DNA from: a virus
DNA length: 64,000 bases
Direction: 5' to 3' (one strand)
Virus record (IMG/VR): IMGVR_UViG_3300023184_000029
Location: 122,543-186,542 of that record
In this document: positions 17,901-27,300 of the stretch, in pieces
How the letters are laid out: each line of letters opens with the position of its first letter
Position numbering within the stretch: position 1 is the first letter of the stretch
Position numbers and translations under genes: made by a program
The notes under the pieces: model-generated
Databases searched by the model: none
What the model was told of the DNA's origin: nothing
Seen by the model: only the letters and a program-made list of their open reading frames with translations

Positions 17901-20113
17901 GCGGTTGTTTATATTCTGATAGTTTAAAAATTAGTAATCTAATAGATGCTGATAGTAAAAAGGTTTCTTTGATTAAGAATAGTGGCATATTATCTATAGG
18001 TCCTTCTATACCTCTAGGAGGTTCAACATATACAACAACAATTAGTACTACTGGTATTATACTAGCTACTAGTGGAGCTGTCTTAATTAAAACTCCACAA
18101 CCATTAAATATTAGCGGGATAATAGTAGATACTTTAAGCGTAAAGAATATTATTAATTTAAAACCGGATGGTAATCCTGTAACTAACTATCCTGGCGGAG
18201 TATTCTATAGCGATGAGAATACGGGACAAACTAATACTTATCAGAATCTTCTTATCAAAGCAGGATCTGATGGTTCTGGTATTCAGATCCCTAATGGTTC
18301 TATTTTAAGTCCTTTATATTTGGATTCAGAAAAATTTATCAGACAGTATGAAGATATTGTTTTGGATCCATCTGGCGTAGAAATAAAAACCTCTTTTAAA
18401 ACTCCTTCTATACAGATAGGTGAGGATAATCCATTTTTTTCTGGAAGTATACTTACCCATAATGGTGAAGGAGATGCCCTTTGGCAACCAGCTACTTATT
18501 TAAATGCAGACGGTGTTAAATGGACTAGATATCTCAAACGATCAGTTTTAGTTAAAAATAATGAGATAGTTTTTACAGAAGGAGATTTGGCAACTTTACG
18601 AAAAGAGTTTCCATATACTGATACTATCGCTGTAGTAAATAATGAAACTAGACAAATTAGTTATGTTAAAGCGGCTGATGGAGATTTTATTATAGATGGT
18701 GTTGGGTCGGTTACTCCGTCTACAGACACTTTCTACACAACAACCGATGGACTAGGAATGAGATTCTGTCCTGTTATTCCTTGGTCTACAGCTTCTGGAG
18801 TATCTGGTGTAGCTTTTGCTGTTAATAGAGGCGGATATTTATCTATGCAGTTAGAGCCCTCTGCGATCAATGGATTTTCTTGTGAATCCAATGATCCAAA
18901 TAGTCCGTATAGATTTAAACCTAGTACACTAAATACTATTAGTATTCGTCCAGATACGGCTACCACATTTAATACTCTAGCTGAAAGAATAGACTTTGCC
19001 ATATATGGACACAAACCCACCCAATATAATAGATATGAAGAGAATATTTTTGCTAAAGATGCACTAGGATTGCCTAGTGGTTTGATCCCAGCATTCAAGG
19101 TTGATTCTCATACATCTAATGCTGTTTCTGGAAGTTTAATTTCTGGAGTTTATCTATCTGGATATTCAGATATAGGTAAAACTTTACCAATAGGTTTTAA
19201 TAAAGACGAATCAGCTAAAACCTGTATCAATACAAAAACTCCTTATATCATTAATAGTATACCTAGTGGATCTTCAACATTAGCTCTATATGCAGATTTG
19301 ACTGTTAACAAATATATATACGCAGAGGGTCTGATAACTCAGAGCATCGTATTGAAACAAGGAGTAAATACTTTTGTTCCAAATGCTCCTTTAACTATTA
19401 ATGCTTCTGGTTATTTGGTATCACAAGTACCCACTGCGCCAGCGTCCATCCCAGATTCTCCAACATCGCTAGTAGGAGTAGAAGGCAATTCTTCTGTATC
19501 ATTAACATGGACCTCTCCAGCTGATGACGGAGGATCTCCTATAACTAATTATCTAATAGAATATAGTGCTAATGATGGCGGGACATGGACAGTATATAAC
19601 AAAGCTCCATCAACTGATACATTCGCCAATATTACAGGTTTAACTAATGGTATAGATTATTACTTCAGAGTTTCTGCAATAAACGAAATCGGGAATGGAG
19701 CTGCTTCAGAAATTTCTAATCAAGTTACACCGGATACTGATGTTCCTGGGGCGCCAACTAATTTACAAATTACTAGACAAAATTTACAAGCAACTTTAAG
19801 TTGGAATAGTCCATCTAATGTTGGTAGTTCTAGCGTAACGGGATACTTTATACAAAGATCTTCTGATGGCGGAAATACCTGGATTAATGCTACTTCAGAA
19901 ATTAATAATATAGTAGCCGCATCTCCAAAAATTTTAACTGGACTAAATAATAACTCTAGATATATATTTAGAATAAGAGCTATTAATAGCAGTGGAGGAG
20001 GAATGTATGCTAGTATAGCTAGTATAGGCACAGACCCATACAATCCTCCAGAACCAGTAGATAATAATGTCTGGGATTTCGGCAAAGTATCGTTCACAGG
20101 AGTTTGTTCATGA
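14927..20113 (+). CDS. large tail fibre/adhesin with permuted SUMF1-like domain and two FN3 domains
   Basis: 1728 residues, start supported by an AAGGAA Shine-Dalgarno. The N-terminus (about 1-130) has the tail-fibre pattern VLWEIGIGKVVV ... VVKSSN ... VDFSAGGTKSFY. A Ser/Asn/Gly-rich beta-repeat shaft follows. Residues 711-771 contain YGTYDQGDNVSEW, GGSW and GFRV; residues 828-960 contain FGMTESEITNNQYCKFLNS, PVVYVDYLSALRFINW and YGLPSLNEW. These are the C- and N-terminal halves of a formylglycine-generating-enzyme-like domain in swapped order. A TISIRP-containing module occurs twice (near 635 and 1335). Two fibronectin type III domains lie at about 1510-1710. Likely a host-binding or capsule-binding fibre; the catalytic Cys pair of true FGE is not evident. 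The end overlaps the next gene in an ATGA. Confidence 0.8.
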   Translation: MINSPIYIFDNIGSYFSYQNDKFLIGSSLPGYKSLNIDHINAHIPYLVRNVNNSKVLWEIGIGKVVVVNSSICVERVQVVKSSNNDQLVDFSAGGTKSFYIFANEYNFNTGFNNVILKNNNFIADSVRCVYIVDTSDNASEASLPDPSKCAGLELKFKTVGSGSNDLIIKKSNNEILTTLTGSDKFTQVISTGTDWVELKDQIDAPNIKAMGLSDGSYTISSVEGAGDDRSLQFNNDGTIDGTDVYWSSNGQLLFGSSSSSSAHSIIPSSGNSPTIINNDGTNSNFLVKGSGLNNSLFFTYDGKLGLNIPSGATPQTVLHLINNNCKEGIRLENRSSCYPANITLYHKPASSIDANSVVSSLSLAAKNNLGNKVEYGKLQSKALVLTEGSTKGQIELLVDSSGSGVSVLQANPNAVTVGYTSGNALVINNQGASVLGYSNNNITVTNNAININTNNISMTGIFNATKINIGSGSISTLSLPNISPNKLLMVNSSGVLTTNDSSFSIASIPSGRILTTSASGVIVGSLTPEQFFITEKSLSWNQYPARTANVCLKQIAPIDPIPVKEFAIGDQVAIETDTDVFYRIVKDIEIENNNIISILVDSNITVNTVANVKVYSITQGGYLKNTRYVKSGNVSDSTANILSIRPQTDTVFNNLHKDINFLVYGIDNIPALEVFANINQSSSSKGVYTSYNPSTTGVLRIVGDDITKSYYGTYDQGDNVSEWIENDKIYSTDNIEYVAGGSWNSTNANEYKSIRAFPNNTENNKIGFRVRNNLDAAGSAYISNLLDLKFVSVDDMNNPEDTSGLYDYTSSPELLTIPNLGSVPYSFGMTESEITNNQYCKFLNSVALSGDPYSLYNSNMASSGLLGGIARSGSGPYSYSTVSGMVYKPVVYVDYLSALRFINWIDQGAPSGSSYDPDLLNDGAYTISVEDSSVQKKRFQKYGLPSLNEWYKSAYYQPVETIPSVGHSAVTVKRNLPYSLSSGNYASLSVSGCLYSDSLKISNLIDADSKKVSLIKNSGILSIGPSIPLGGSTYTTTISTTGIILATSGAVLIKTPQPLNISGIIVDTLSVKNIINLKPDGNPVTNYPGGVFYSDENTGQTNTYQNLLIKAGSDGSGIQIPNGSILSPLYLDSEKFIRQYEDIVLDPSGVEIKTSFKTPSIQIGEDNPFFSGSILTHNGEGDALWQPATYLNADGVKWTRYLKRSVLVKNNEIVFTEGDLATLRKEFPYTDTIAVVNNETRQISYVKAADGDFIIDGVGSVTPSTDTFYTTTDGLGMRFCPVIPWSTASGVSGVAFAVNRGGYLSMQLEPSAINGFSCESNDPNSPYRFKPSTLNTISIRPDTATTFNTLAERIDFAIYGHKPTQYNRYEENIFAKDALGLPSGLIPAFKVDSHTSNAVSGSLISGVYLSGYSDIGKTLPIGFNKDESAKTCINTKTPYIINSIPSGSSTLALYADLTVNKYIYAEGLITQSIVLKQGVNTFVPNAPLTINASGYLVSQVPTAPASIPDSPTSLVGVEGNSSVSLTWTSPADDGGSPITNYLIEYSANDGGTWTVYNKAPSTDTFANITGLTNGIDYYFRVSAINEIGNGAASEISNQVTPDTDVPGAPTNLQITRQNLQATLSWNSPSNVGSSSVTGYFIQRSSDGGNTWINATSEINNIVAASPKILTGLNNNSRYIFRIRAINSSGGGMYASIASIGTDPYNPPEPVDNNVWDFGKVSFTGVCS

Positions 20114-20625
20114 AATTTAAACCTAAAAGAGACGAGACATCAACCTCTGCACCAGCTTCTAATCAATTGGAAGTAGGGGAACTTGTAATGAATAGTGTCA
20201 CTGGTAAACTTTATACCAAACTAGTGTCAGGAGCAATTGTAGAGTTTGTAGGACAACAAGTATGCTATATAGCAGTACCAGATATAGAGTTCGATAATGT
20301 TTCCGATTTTTGTTGTTATGGTGATGTTTTAACTGTAAAAATCAGAGGATTACAGCCTTCTCCGAAAACTTATTCTTTTGAAATACAAGAACTAACGAAT
20401 AATAATTCAACAACTACTGTTAGAACACCGGTATACTCTAATTATACAGGATCCTCCGTGGCTGGTTCTAATCCTGTAGCTCTTAGAGAAGCTATTATTC
20501 CTATAGACGTAGAGATAAATGGTAATAATCCAATTAGTATTTTTAAGTTTACTGTATTATCTGGTAATATTCCACTAACAGAAAAAACAATATCTATCTG
20601 TTGTAAGAATTGCGGGACTACATAA
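20110..20625 (+). CDS. small fibre-associated protein with GELVMNSVTGKLYTK motif
   Basis: 171 residues from the ATG that overlaps the previous stop (ATGA); a TTG two codons upstream is a less likely start. Residues 5-45 (KRDETSTSAPASNQLEVGEL, then VMNSVTGKLYTK and IVEFVG) match the N-terminal attachment-like segment common in phage tail fibres, where similar proteins read QLELGELAINTxDGKLF. The rest is beta-rich, with two Cys pairs (FCCYG, CCKNCG). Probably a fibre base or connector. Confidence 0.6.
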   Translation: MKFKPKRDETSTSAPASNQLEVGELVMNSVTGKLYTKLVSGAIVEFVGQQVCYIAVPDIEFDNVSDFCCYGDVLTVKIRGLQPSPKTYSFEIQELTNNNSTTTVRTPVYSNYTGSSVAGSNPVALREAIIPIDVEINGNNPISIFKFTVLSGNIPLTEKTISICCKNCGTT

Positions 20626-20626
20626 T

Positions 20627-21616
20627 ATGTTTTTAAATGAAGCCAATATACCTATTAATGTTTGTACAGATGGTACACTGATCAAATTTTCTCCGGTGTC
20701 ATGCACAGGATCAGGAGCGAATATTAAACCAGCAGATATTTATTTGATAGAATTTTATACAGAAACGACTATTCCTTCCGGAAATATTGTTAATATATCT
20801 CCATCAGGTTATACAATCTCTTCTACCAAATCATTTGTGCCTATGTGTGCTGTTAATATTCAATCAAAGTATCAAGAAGGTAGTCAAACATTAATAAAAT
20901 TAATTATCAAAGATCTATATGAAAATACTTTAAAAACAGAGTATAAAAAATTGGTCTGTTCCTCAACCTCTTCTTCAGTTTGTATTAAACCAGAAGACGA
21001 GCCCATTACTAATTTATATATAGAACTTAATGCTCAAAATGATTGGGAGTATAAATATAATGGATATTCAATTGCTAAATTTGTACCAGCATCTGTACCA
21101 TCCACTATAAAGATAAAATTGCCTCGTAAAGATATTGCATATTTACCACCAAAAGGACAAAATGACCAATTTAAAATTATTTTAGACACTTCCAAACTAT
21201 TACAGTATAATATTACAGCCACTTCTATAAGAGGTACTGTTGGAGGTAATGCTTCTTTAAGTTCAGATAGTGCTGGAAACCAGATTATTATTGTAGATGC
21301 TTTAAATCGTCCATTAGAGCTTATGGTTAATCTACAGATAGGATCTGTTACTAACACTACTACTGGTGGACAAACAGCAACCTTGCCAATATCACTAAAA
21401 CAAGTTTCTAAAAATATAGGCTATAATTCCTCTAAAGCTGCCCCAATTCCTGGTATTAGTATTATAAACTTACGAAATAATAGTAGTCAAACTTATTTGG
21501 GACAATTAATATATAATCCACAGACCTACTTATTAAATGATAAAATAATAGTTATTTATAATACAAATACTATTAATGGAGTACTACAAAGTCCCCTATT
21601 ATTGCTAAATTCCTGA
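20627..21616 (+). CDS. hypothetical tail protein, beta-rich
   Basis: 329 residues starting one base after the previous stop, with no Shine-Dalgarno, so translation is probably by reinitiation. It is rich in Ser, Thr, Asn and Ile, with alternating hydrophobic strands and no membrane helix. The first 120 residues resemble the Cys-containing immunoglobulin-like style of the preceding small protein (KTISICCKNC compared with KLVCSSTSSSVC). No family recognised. Its context between fibre genes suggests a virion component. Confidence 0.55.
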   Translation: MFLNEANIPINVCTDGTLIKFSPVSCTGSGANIKPADIYLIEFYTETTIPSGNIVNISPSGYTISSTKSFVPMCAVNIQSKYQEGSQTLIKLIIKDLYENTLKTEYKKLVCSSTSSSVCIKPEDEPITNLYIELNAQNDWEYKYNGYSIAKFVPASVPSTIKIKLPRKDIAYLPPKGQNDQFKIILDTSKLLQYNITATSIRGTVGGNASLSSDSAGNQIIIVDALNRPLELMVNLQIGSVTNTTTGGQTATLPISLKQVSKNIGYNSSKAAPIPGISIINLRNNSSQTYLGQLIYNPQTYLLNDKIIVIYNTNTINGVLQSPLLLLNS

Positions 21617-21668
21617 TTTGAAATTGTGGTGTATATCTTATTATAAAAGTAAACCTGAAGGCTATAAA

Positions 21669-22871
21669 ATGAATATTATATCGGAATTTTCTATAGAAAA
21701 GTATAATGGAAAGCTACCTTTTAATTTGATGGTGGCTCCTAGTGGATATATACCAGATCCTAATAATCCTTCCTCGAATATAGTAAATCCGTTATTTGTT
21801 CAGTATAATGAATTCATCAATGGTATTTCTACTATTTATAGTAATCAAACTGTTAATGGTTCTATACCGGTTTTCTGGACTATTCCTAGTGGCGAAAGAT
21901 ATGTTCCTAGTAGTGATTCATCATTAACACAATTATCTTCTGATGAGTCATATTATTTTATAGCAAGATCATCTTATGTATTACCTCTTACAATACCGGC
22001 TATAGGAGGATCTCTTCCGGATGAAAATGCCATAGGCCCGTGTATAAAAGATGTTAATTGTTGTCCTCCTATTTCTTGTTTTATCAATGGAGATCTTAGT
22101 AAAGCCAACAACAAATTTATGAACGACGGACTAGGAGCTTATCAGATCACCATGTCTGGAAATAAGCATACTTTATCCATTCTGGTTAGTGGTTTGATAC
22201 CACAAGAAGAATATAATTATGTTTTATCTAAAGCAGCTGGTAACTGGGACAGCTATATTGCTCCATCTAGTGGTATAATTAAACCTACAAAAGATCTTTC
22301 TCTTATAGAAGCGCAGTTTTATTTTGATCCTTTATATGTTGGTATTGGGGAGGGAAGTTATAGTATATACAACATGCCTCCGGTTATTTTTAATATTTTT
22401 GATTTTAATCTAACTCCTTCATATGAAGGTTGTAATGTTTTTACTCAAGATATTAGTTTTATATGTAATAGTTGTATTACACAGCCTACTCCTAGTCCAA
22501 CCTCAACTCCTACTAGGACTCCTACGCCTACACAATCAGCTACTCCTGGTCCTACAGCTACGCCCGGTCCTACAGCTACTCCTACTCCTACGCCCGGTCC
22601 TACAGCTACTCCTGTAGTATATACCAATAATCTTACAGGTGGTCAAAATGCAGCAGGGGTAACTTTTGCTAATGGTAGTCTTGGTACTTTTGCTTTTAAT
22701 AGTTTATCAGGAGGGACTCTACCTTTTATAATGAAATTATTTATAGGAGGTAATCAAGTTGGACAGGTAACAGCCTTTAGTAACTATTCAGGACAAAACT
22801 TTAGATATACATCTTCTGGTGGACAATCATATACTAGTACATTTGCCGAAGGCAATGTAAGCTTATCGTAA
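21669..22871 (+). CDS. tail protein with Pro-Thr linker, paralogue of the next gene
   Basis: 400 residues from the ATG at 21669, which has a GAAGG Shine-Dalgarno; a TTG at 21618 would add 17 residues. The middle (about 130-270) holds an INGDLSKAN ... YQITMSGNKHTLSILVSGLIP module related to the next protein. Then comes a 43-residue Pro-Thr linker and an 85-residue beta-rich C-terminal domain (FANGSLGTFAFNSLSGG). Domain order and C-terminal fold are shared with the next gene, so this is a tandem duplication. Function unknown; a virion decoration or fibre protein is inferred. Confidence 0.6.
   Translation: MNIISEFSIEKYNGKLPFNLMVAPSGYIPDPNNPSSNIVNPLFVQYNEFINGISTIYSNQTVNGSIPVFWTIPSGERYVPSSDSSLTQLSSDESYYFIARSSYVLPLTIPAIGGSLPDENAIGPCIKDVNCCPPISCFINGDLSKANNKFMNDGLGAYQITMSGNKHTLSILVSGLIPQEEYNYVLSKAAGNWDSYIAPSSGIIKPTKDLSLIEAQFYFDPLYVGIGEGSYSIYNMPPVIFNIFDFNLTPSYEGCNVFTQDISFICNSCITQPTPSPTSTPTRTPTPTQSATPGPTATPGPTATPTPTPGPTATPVVYTNNLTGGQNAAGVTFANGSLGTFAFNSLSGGTLPFIMKLFIGGNQVGQVTAFSNYSGQNFRYTSSGGQSYTSTFAEGNVSLS
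22485..22613 (+). repeat. Pro-Thr linker with tandem CCT-ACA-GCT-type repeats
   Basis: A 43-residue linker of PTP, TPGPTA and PTPTP units. At DNA level the block CCCGGTCCTACAGCTACTCC recurs, giving short perfect direct repeats. Such linkers separate domains in extracellular proteins and are hotspots for unequal recombination. Confidence 0.85.
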
Positions 22872-22884
22872 ATAGGAAAAACTT

Positions 22885-24354
22885 ATGTCTAAAACAATCA
22901 CTAAACAAATAGAACTAGTACAATTTTTAACAGATAATAAAAATATTGTTGATTTACCAGGGTATTTAAATTTAAAGTTAATATATAGAGTATCATCAAA
23001 TGGAACTTACTATGAAGGCTGGGATAGTAGTTCAGTATTTAATGATTTCGATAGTTTAGAAAAATATAAATTTTATCTTATTGTTAGTAAAACTACAAAC
23101 TATACTTTATATAGCGAGCCTGATCAATCTCCTACTATAAATCCCCCACTACCCACATGTCCAACCATAGCCGTTACTCCTACTCCGATTGAGAATTGTA
23201 GTATGCAATTAGCTATTAATGGAGATGCTAGTAAAAAAACAGGAGCTTATGTTTTTGATGGCCTTGATCACAGAACAATAACTCTATCTGGACAGGGAAA
23301 CAATGAACATAGACTATCAGTTATGGTAACGGGCGTTTTACCCGGTAGAGCATATAGCTATAATATTACAGAAGTTGATAGCAATGCAGATTATATATTG
23401 TCTGTATCCAGTGGTACATTTTCTCCTAGTAATAAACACCATATTATTAATACTAAATTTTATTTTGAAAATAATGAGAATAATAAAGAAACATTTGGAT
23501 ATTGCGGAACGACCGAAAATTCTTGTCCACCATCTAAACCATATGTATTATTTAATATTTATATTAGTGGACCAAATGGCTTGTCGTCTACATGTTATGC
23601 TATTAATGAAAGTATAGATATTTTATGTAATGATTGTTTATCTTTTTGTTGTGATGTTGCTGTTCCAACAGCTTCTTTTAGTCCGGCAAATATGATAGTA
23701 CCCGCTGGTAGATGTGATTTAAATAATCCTGTTGATGTTAATATTACAAATGGACAACCAGGATATAATTACAATTATTTATTTAGTAGCGATAATCCTG
23801 ATATAACAATAAGTCCTGTTAGCGGAATATTTTCTGTTGGTTCTACAGGAAGTGCAAATTTTTCTACCCTGGTAAATGTTAATGATAATTCACCGTCTAT
23901 TATCAAGGTTACAGTTACCGATCCTATAACAAATAAGAGTAGCATGGATTTCTTAACAATTACTTGTACTAATATCATAGTACCTTCTACCCCAATACCA
24001 TCAAGTCCACCAACAACTCCGGTTCCAACCCCGGTTCCAACCCCGGTCCCAACATCATCAGTAGCATTAAATACAACTATTACTGCTAATGTAGATTTGG
24101 GAGGATTTTTCCAAGGAACATCTTCTGGTATAACATTTGTTGCTGGTTCAAGAAATAGTAGATTCTCATTTAATGCTCAGAACTCCCCTAGCCAACTTCC
24201 TGCCGTTATGGAAATACGCAAGAATGGTGTTGAAGTTGCTAATGTAACATTTTTAGGAAGCTATACTGGAACAGATTGTTCTATATTTATTAATGATGGA
24301 AGTATGACTACTCCGTTTGTTACGAAATTTATAGCTGGCATAGTGAGTATATAA
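22885..24354 (+). CDS. tail protein with Pro-Thr linker, second paralogue
   Basis: 489 residues, with an AGGA Shine-Dalgarno 9 nt before the ATG. Residues about 105-255 (LAINGDASKK ... HRLSVMVTGVLPG ... NDCLSFCC) match the middle of the previous protein. Residues 270-365 are an extra beta domain that looks immunoglobulin- or cadherin-like (NPVDVNITNGQPGYNY). A short linker with three 12-bp repeats follows, then the same type of C-terminal domain (FVAGSRNSRFSFNAQN). Several Cys pairs. No enzyme motif. Probable fibre or adhesin component. Confidence 0.6.
   Translation: MSKTITKQIELVQFLTDNKNIVDLPGYLNLKLIYRVSSNGTYYEGWDSSSVFNDFDSLEKYKFYLIVSKTTNYTLYSEPDQSPTINPPLPTCPTIAVTPTPIENCSMQLAINGDASKKTGAYVFDGLDHRTITLSGQGNNEHRLSVMVTGVLPGRAYSYNITEVDSNADYILSVSSGTFSPSNKHHIINTKFYFENNENNKETFGYCGTTENSCPPSKPYVLFNIYISGPNGLSSTCYAINESIDILCNDCLSFCCDVAVPTASFSPANMIVPAGRCDLNNPVDVNITNGQPGYNYNYLFSSDNPDITISPVSGIFSVGSTGSANFSTLVNVNDNSPSIIKVTVTDPITNKSSMDFLTITCTNIIVPSTPIPSSPPTTPVPTPVPTPVPTSSVALNTTITANVDLGGFFQGTSSGITFVAGSRNSRFSFNAQNSPSQLPAVMEIRKNGVEVANVTFLGSYTGTDCSIFINDGSMTTPFVTKFIAGIVSI
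24019..24054 (+). repeat. three tandem 12-bp repeats (CCGGTTCCAACC)
   Basis: Two perfect units and a third with two mismatches, encoding PVPT repeats in the linker of the second paralogue. The near identity suggests recent slippage. Confidence 0.85.
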
Positions 24355-24357
24355 ATT

Positions 24358-27300
24358 ATGAGTATAAAAGTTAATGTTACATTTTTAGATAAGGGTATTA
24401 ATATATTCTCAACGTGGATGTCACCGAACGGTGGTCAGCAGATCAGTGTTCAGCCCCAATATATAGATATCAAGACAGAGACAGGAACCCTATTAACCAA
24501 AATCCAGAACGGTACTAATTATTCTGGACAAACTGGAGTTCGTCTTAGATGTGATATTTATTACTTTCTTTTATCAGGAACAACAACCTTACAAGACTAT
24601 CTGTCTTTTAATTTTATATTATATGGATATGCAAACCCTTTTTATTATTATATTAATACTTCTCCTTCGGATGTTGATAATCTTACTGATATAAACAATA
24701 CTATAACTATAGTAGGCAATAAAATACTTGAATATAGTGGCGACGGCATACCCATATCTAATGGTTCTTTGAGGATATCTGTACCAGATATTTATAAAAC
24801 AACAACGTCGCCAGCAGAACTAATTTTTCCAAGAACTATCAATGGGCTGATCGTTAACAATATTGGAAGAAGAAGTAATTCTGTTCCCTCGCTAGCAAAA
24901 GACCCGCCCTATAATCTCAGTCCTATGTACTATGGTAAAGGCCCCACAGAAGATAGACAAACGTTTGTGCCAGTTTTTGATATTGCAAATACAACAACTA
25001 TTAAAATACCATATAATATTCGAACAATAGGACAAAGTGTATTTTGTCCAGAAAGTTTTACACGCGGAATTAATCCTCCTGGTTTACTTTTTGGATTGAA
25101 CCTTAATTCTGATAAGCTTAAAAGAGTAGAATTGCCTGATAGCTTACAGACTATAGATACTGAAGCATTTTTTAAGTGTAAAAATCTAGATACTATTAAT
25201 TTTCCATCTTCTTTAAAGTATATTGGGAATTATTCTTTTTCACAAACCAAATTATCTAATATCGATCTATCATTATGCAATGATTTGAGAGATCTTAAAT
25301 TTGCAGCCTTTAGCGATTGCAACTCAGGCCCACTAAATAATATAATTTTGCCTTCTGGTGTTAATTCATATATTGATTCACCAGCTATTTTTGATAGATC
25401 TAATTATATTACTAATATTAGTGTTCAGGGTACAGGAAAATACTTCTCCAATAACAATACTATCTATGCAACAATTAACCCTAATTCTGCATTAGCTCCT
25501 CTTTTAAATACTACCAGCGCAGCTCCTGTTATATCTATAAATACTAATTTAACTATTCCTCCACAGGTCGGAAATTATGTTATTGATAATATACTAGCCA
25601 ACTTTTATCCAGAGGGATACTCTTTTACCAAATTAAATATATCCGAAAGCTATATTAGAATATTGCTACCCTCAAGCCTAGAAGCATATAATAGCACATC
25701 TAATATTGTTATGCCTTCTTCTTTAGTAGATGTGCGTGGGGATATTTTTCGAAGAAATCCCTATTCTACTGTCTCTTATGCAAGACCTAGCAGTATTTAT
25801 TTTCTTGGGAATCAACCAGCTTTTGATAGCAACATACCTAATAGTTTGTCGTATGATGCAAAATTTTATAGACTCTCCAATAAAACATGGAATTCTTCTA
25901 ATATTTATGGTATACCAGTAGTTATAAGTGTTCCTCCTCCAACACCCACACTTCCTCCTCCAACACCAACAGCCACACCCATCCCGCCAACACCAACACC
26001 CACAATTCCTCCGACCCCTCCCGGTGTTGTACAAAATTTTACAACAACTTCTGTGGCGGGAGGTATTAGTTGTTCTTGGAGTGCTCCTAGTAGTGCTGGA
26101 AATGCCGGAGCAAGAATAATATCTTATATATTACAAGTTAGAAACCCGTCTAATATAGACGATCTTAATAATTTAAATTATAGCACATCATCTACTTCTT
26201 TTTCTTTCTCTTTTCCAGCACTTAGTGTTATTGGTTATAATGTTTCTATAGCTGCTGTTAATTCAAACAATTTGGTATCAAATTATTTAACTTTTTTCTT
26301 AAATGAAACCCCACCACTACCAAGTCCCACAAACACCCCTGTTCCAACAGCTACTCCTACTAGTACTCCTGGTCCTACTACTAGTCCTACACCAACAGCA
26401 ACTTTGCCGCCTTTAGCACTACAAGAATATCTTACGTTTACCATTCCCAATGGCCCTAAGATCATAGATATGACATGCTCAGATGATCCTTATGATATAT
26501 CATTGATTGCTGGAGATTCATTCAATAATGGTATATGGACAGAAGAGGTTTATATAAAGGATATTGATACATGGACAAAGCCTCTTATGCCTCCATCAGA
26601 TGGTAGTATTAGATATTCTAGTATTTCTTCTTTTAATAATAATAGCGGCTTGCTCATTGCTGGTACTAAGCCTAGTGGTGGTTTTCCTTACTCATATAAT
26701 AGTCCAGCTCCTGTTTATCTAACAGCAGATAAAGGAAATAATTGGAAAAATATAGGATCTAATACTAGATGGTTGCAGGTTGTTAGTTCTAGTAGTGGTG
26801 CTGTTGTAGCGGCACTCAGTATGTCTTCTTCTCCGTCTGAGCTTTATGTATATACGGCTACAGGAGATCCAAATGATCTAGTTAATACTATTGGTGATTT
26901 GACCCTTAAAAAAACTTTCACATTGTTCAGTATTAATCTGGCTTCATCTAAAATATGTATTTCTGATGATGGGACTAAAATTGTGGTTGCTGTATATGGA
27001 GGAGCAGTATGGTTATCTGAAGATTCTGGAGAAAATTGGACATCAAAATTTGTAAATGCTGGTTGGACTCAATTAGCCTGTTCTAGTGATTGTTCCAAAA
27101 TTGCTGCTTGGGATGATGGAAATTACCGTTTATTTTTATCAAATAATACAGGAAATACATATAGCATTATTAGTAGTAATAAAATTAAAGGAAATTATCC
27201 TCATAACATAAGAATGGATGTTGATTTAGGTAGATGCACTCGTAGATTATCTATGAGTAAAAATGGTCAGAATCTTGTATTATTGGTATTTGATTCTAGT

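Noticed and set aside
22485-22613. CRISPR-like repeat array
   Set aside because: The repeats are short, imperfect, in frame with proline-threonine codons and have no spacers; they encode a linker.
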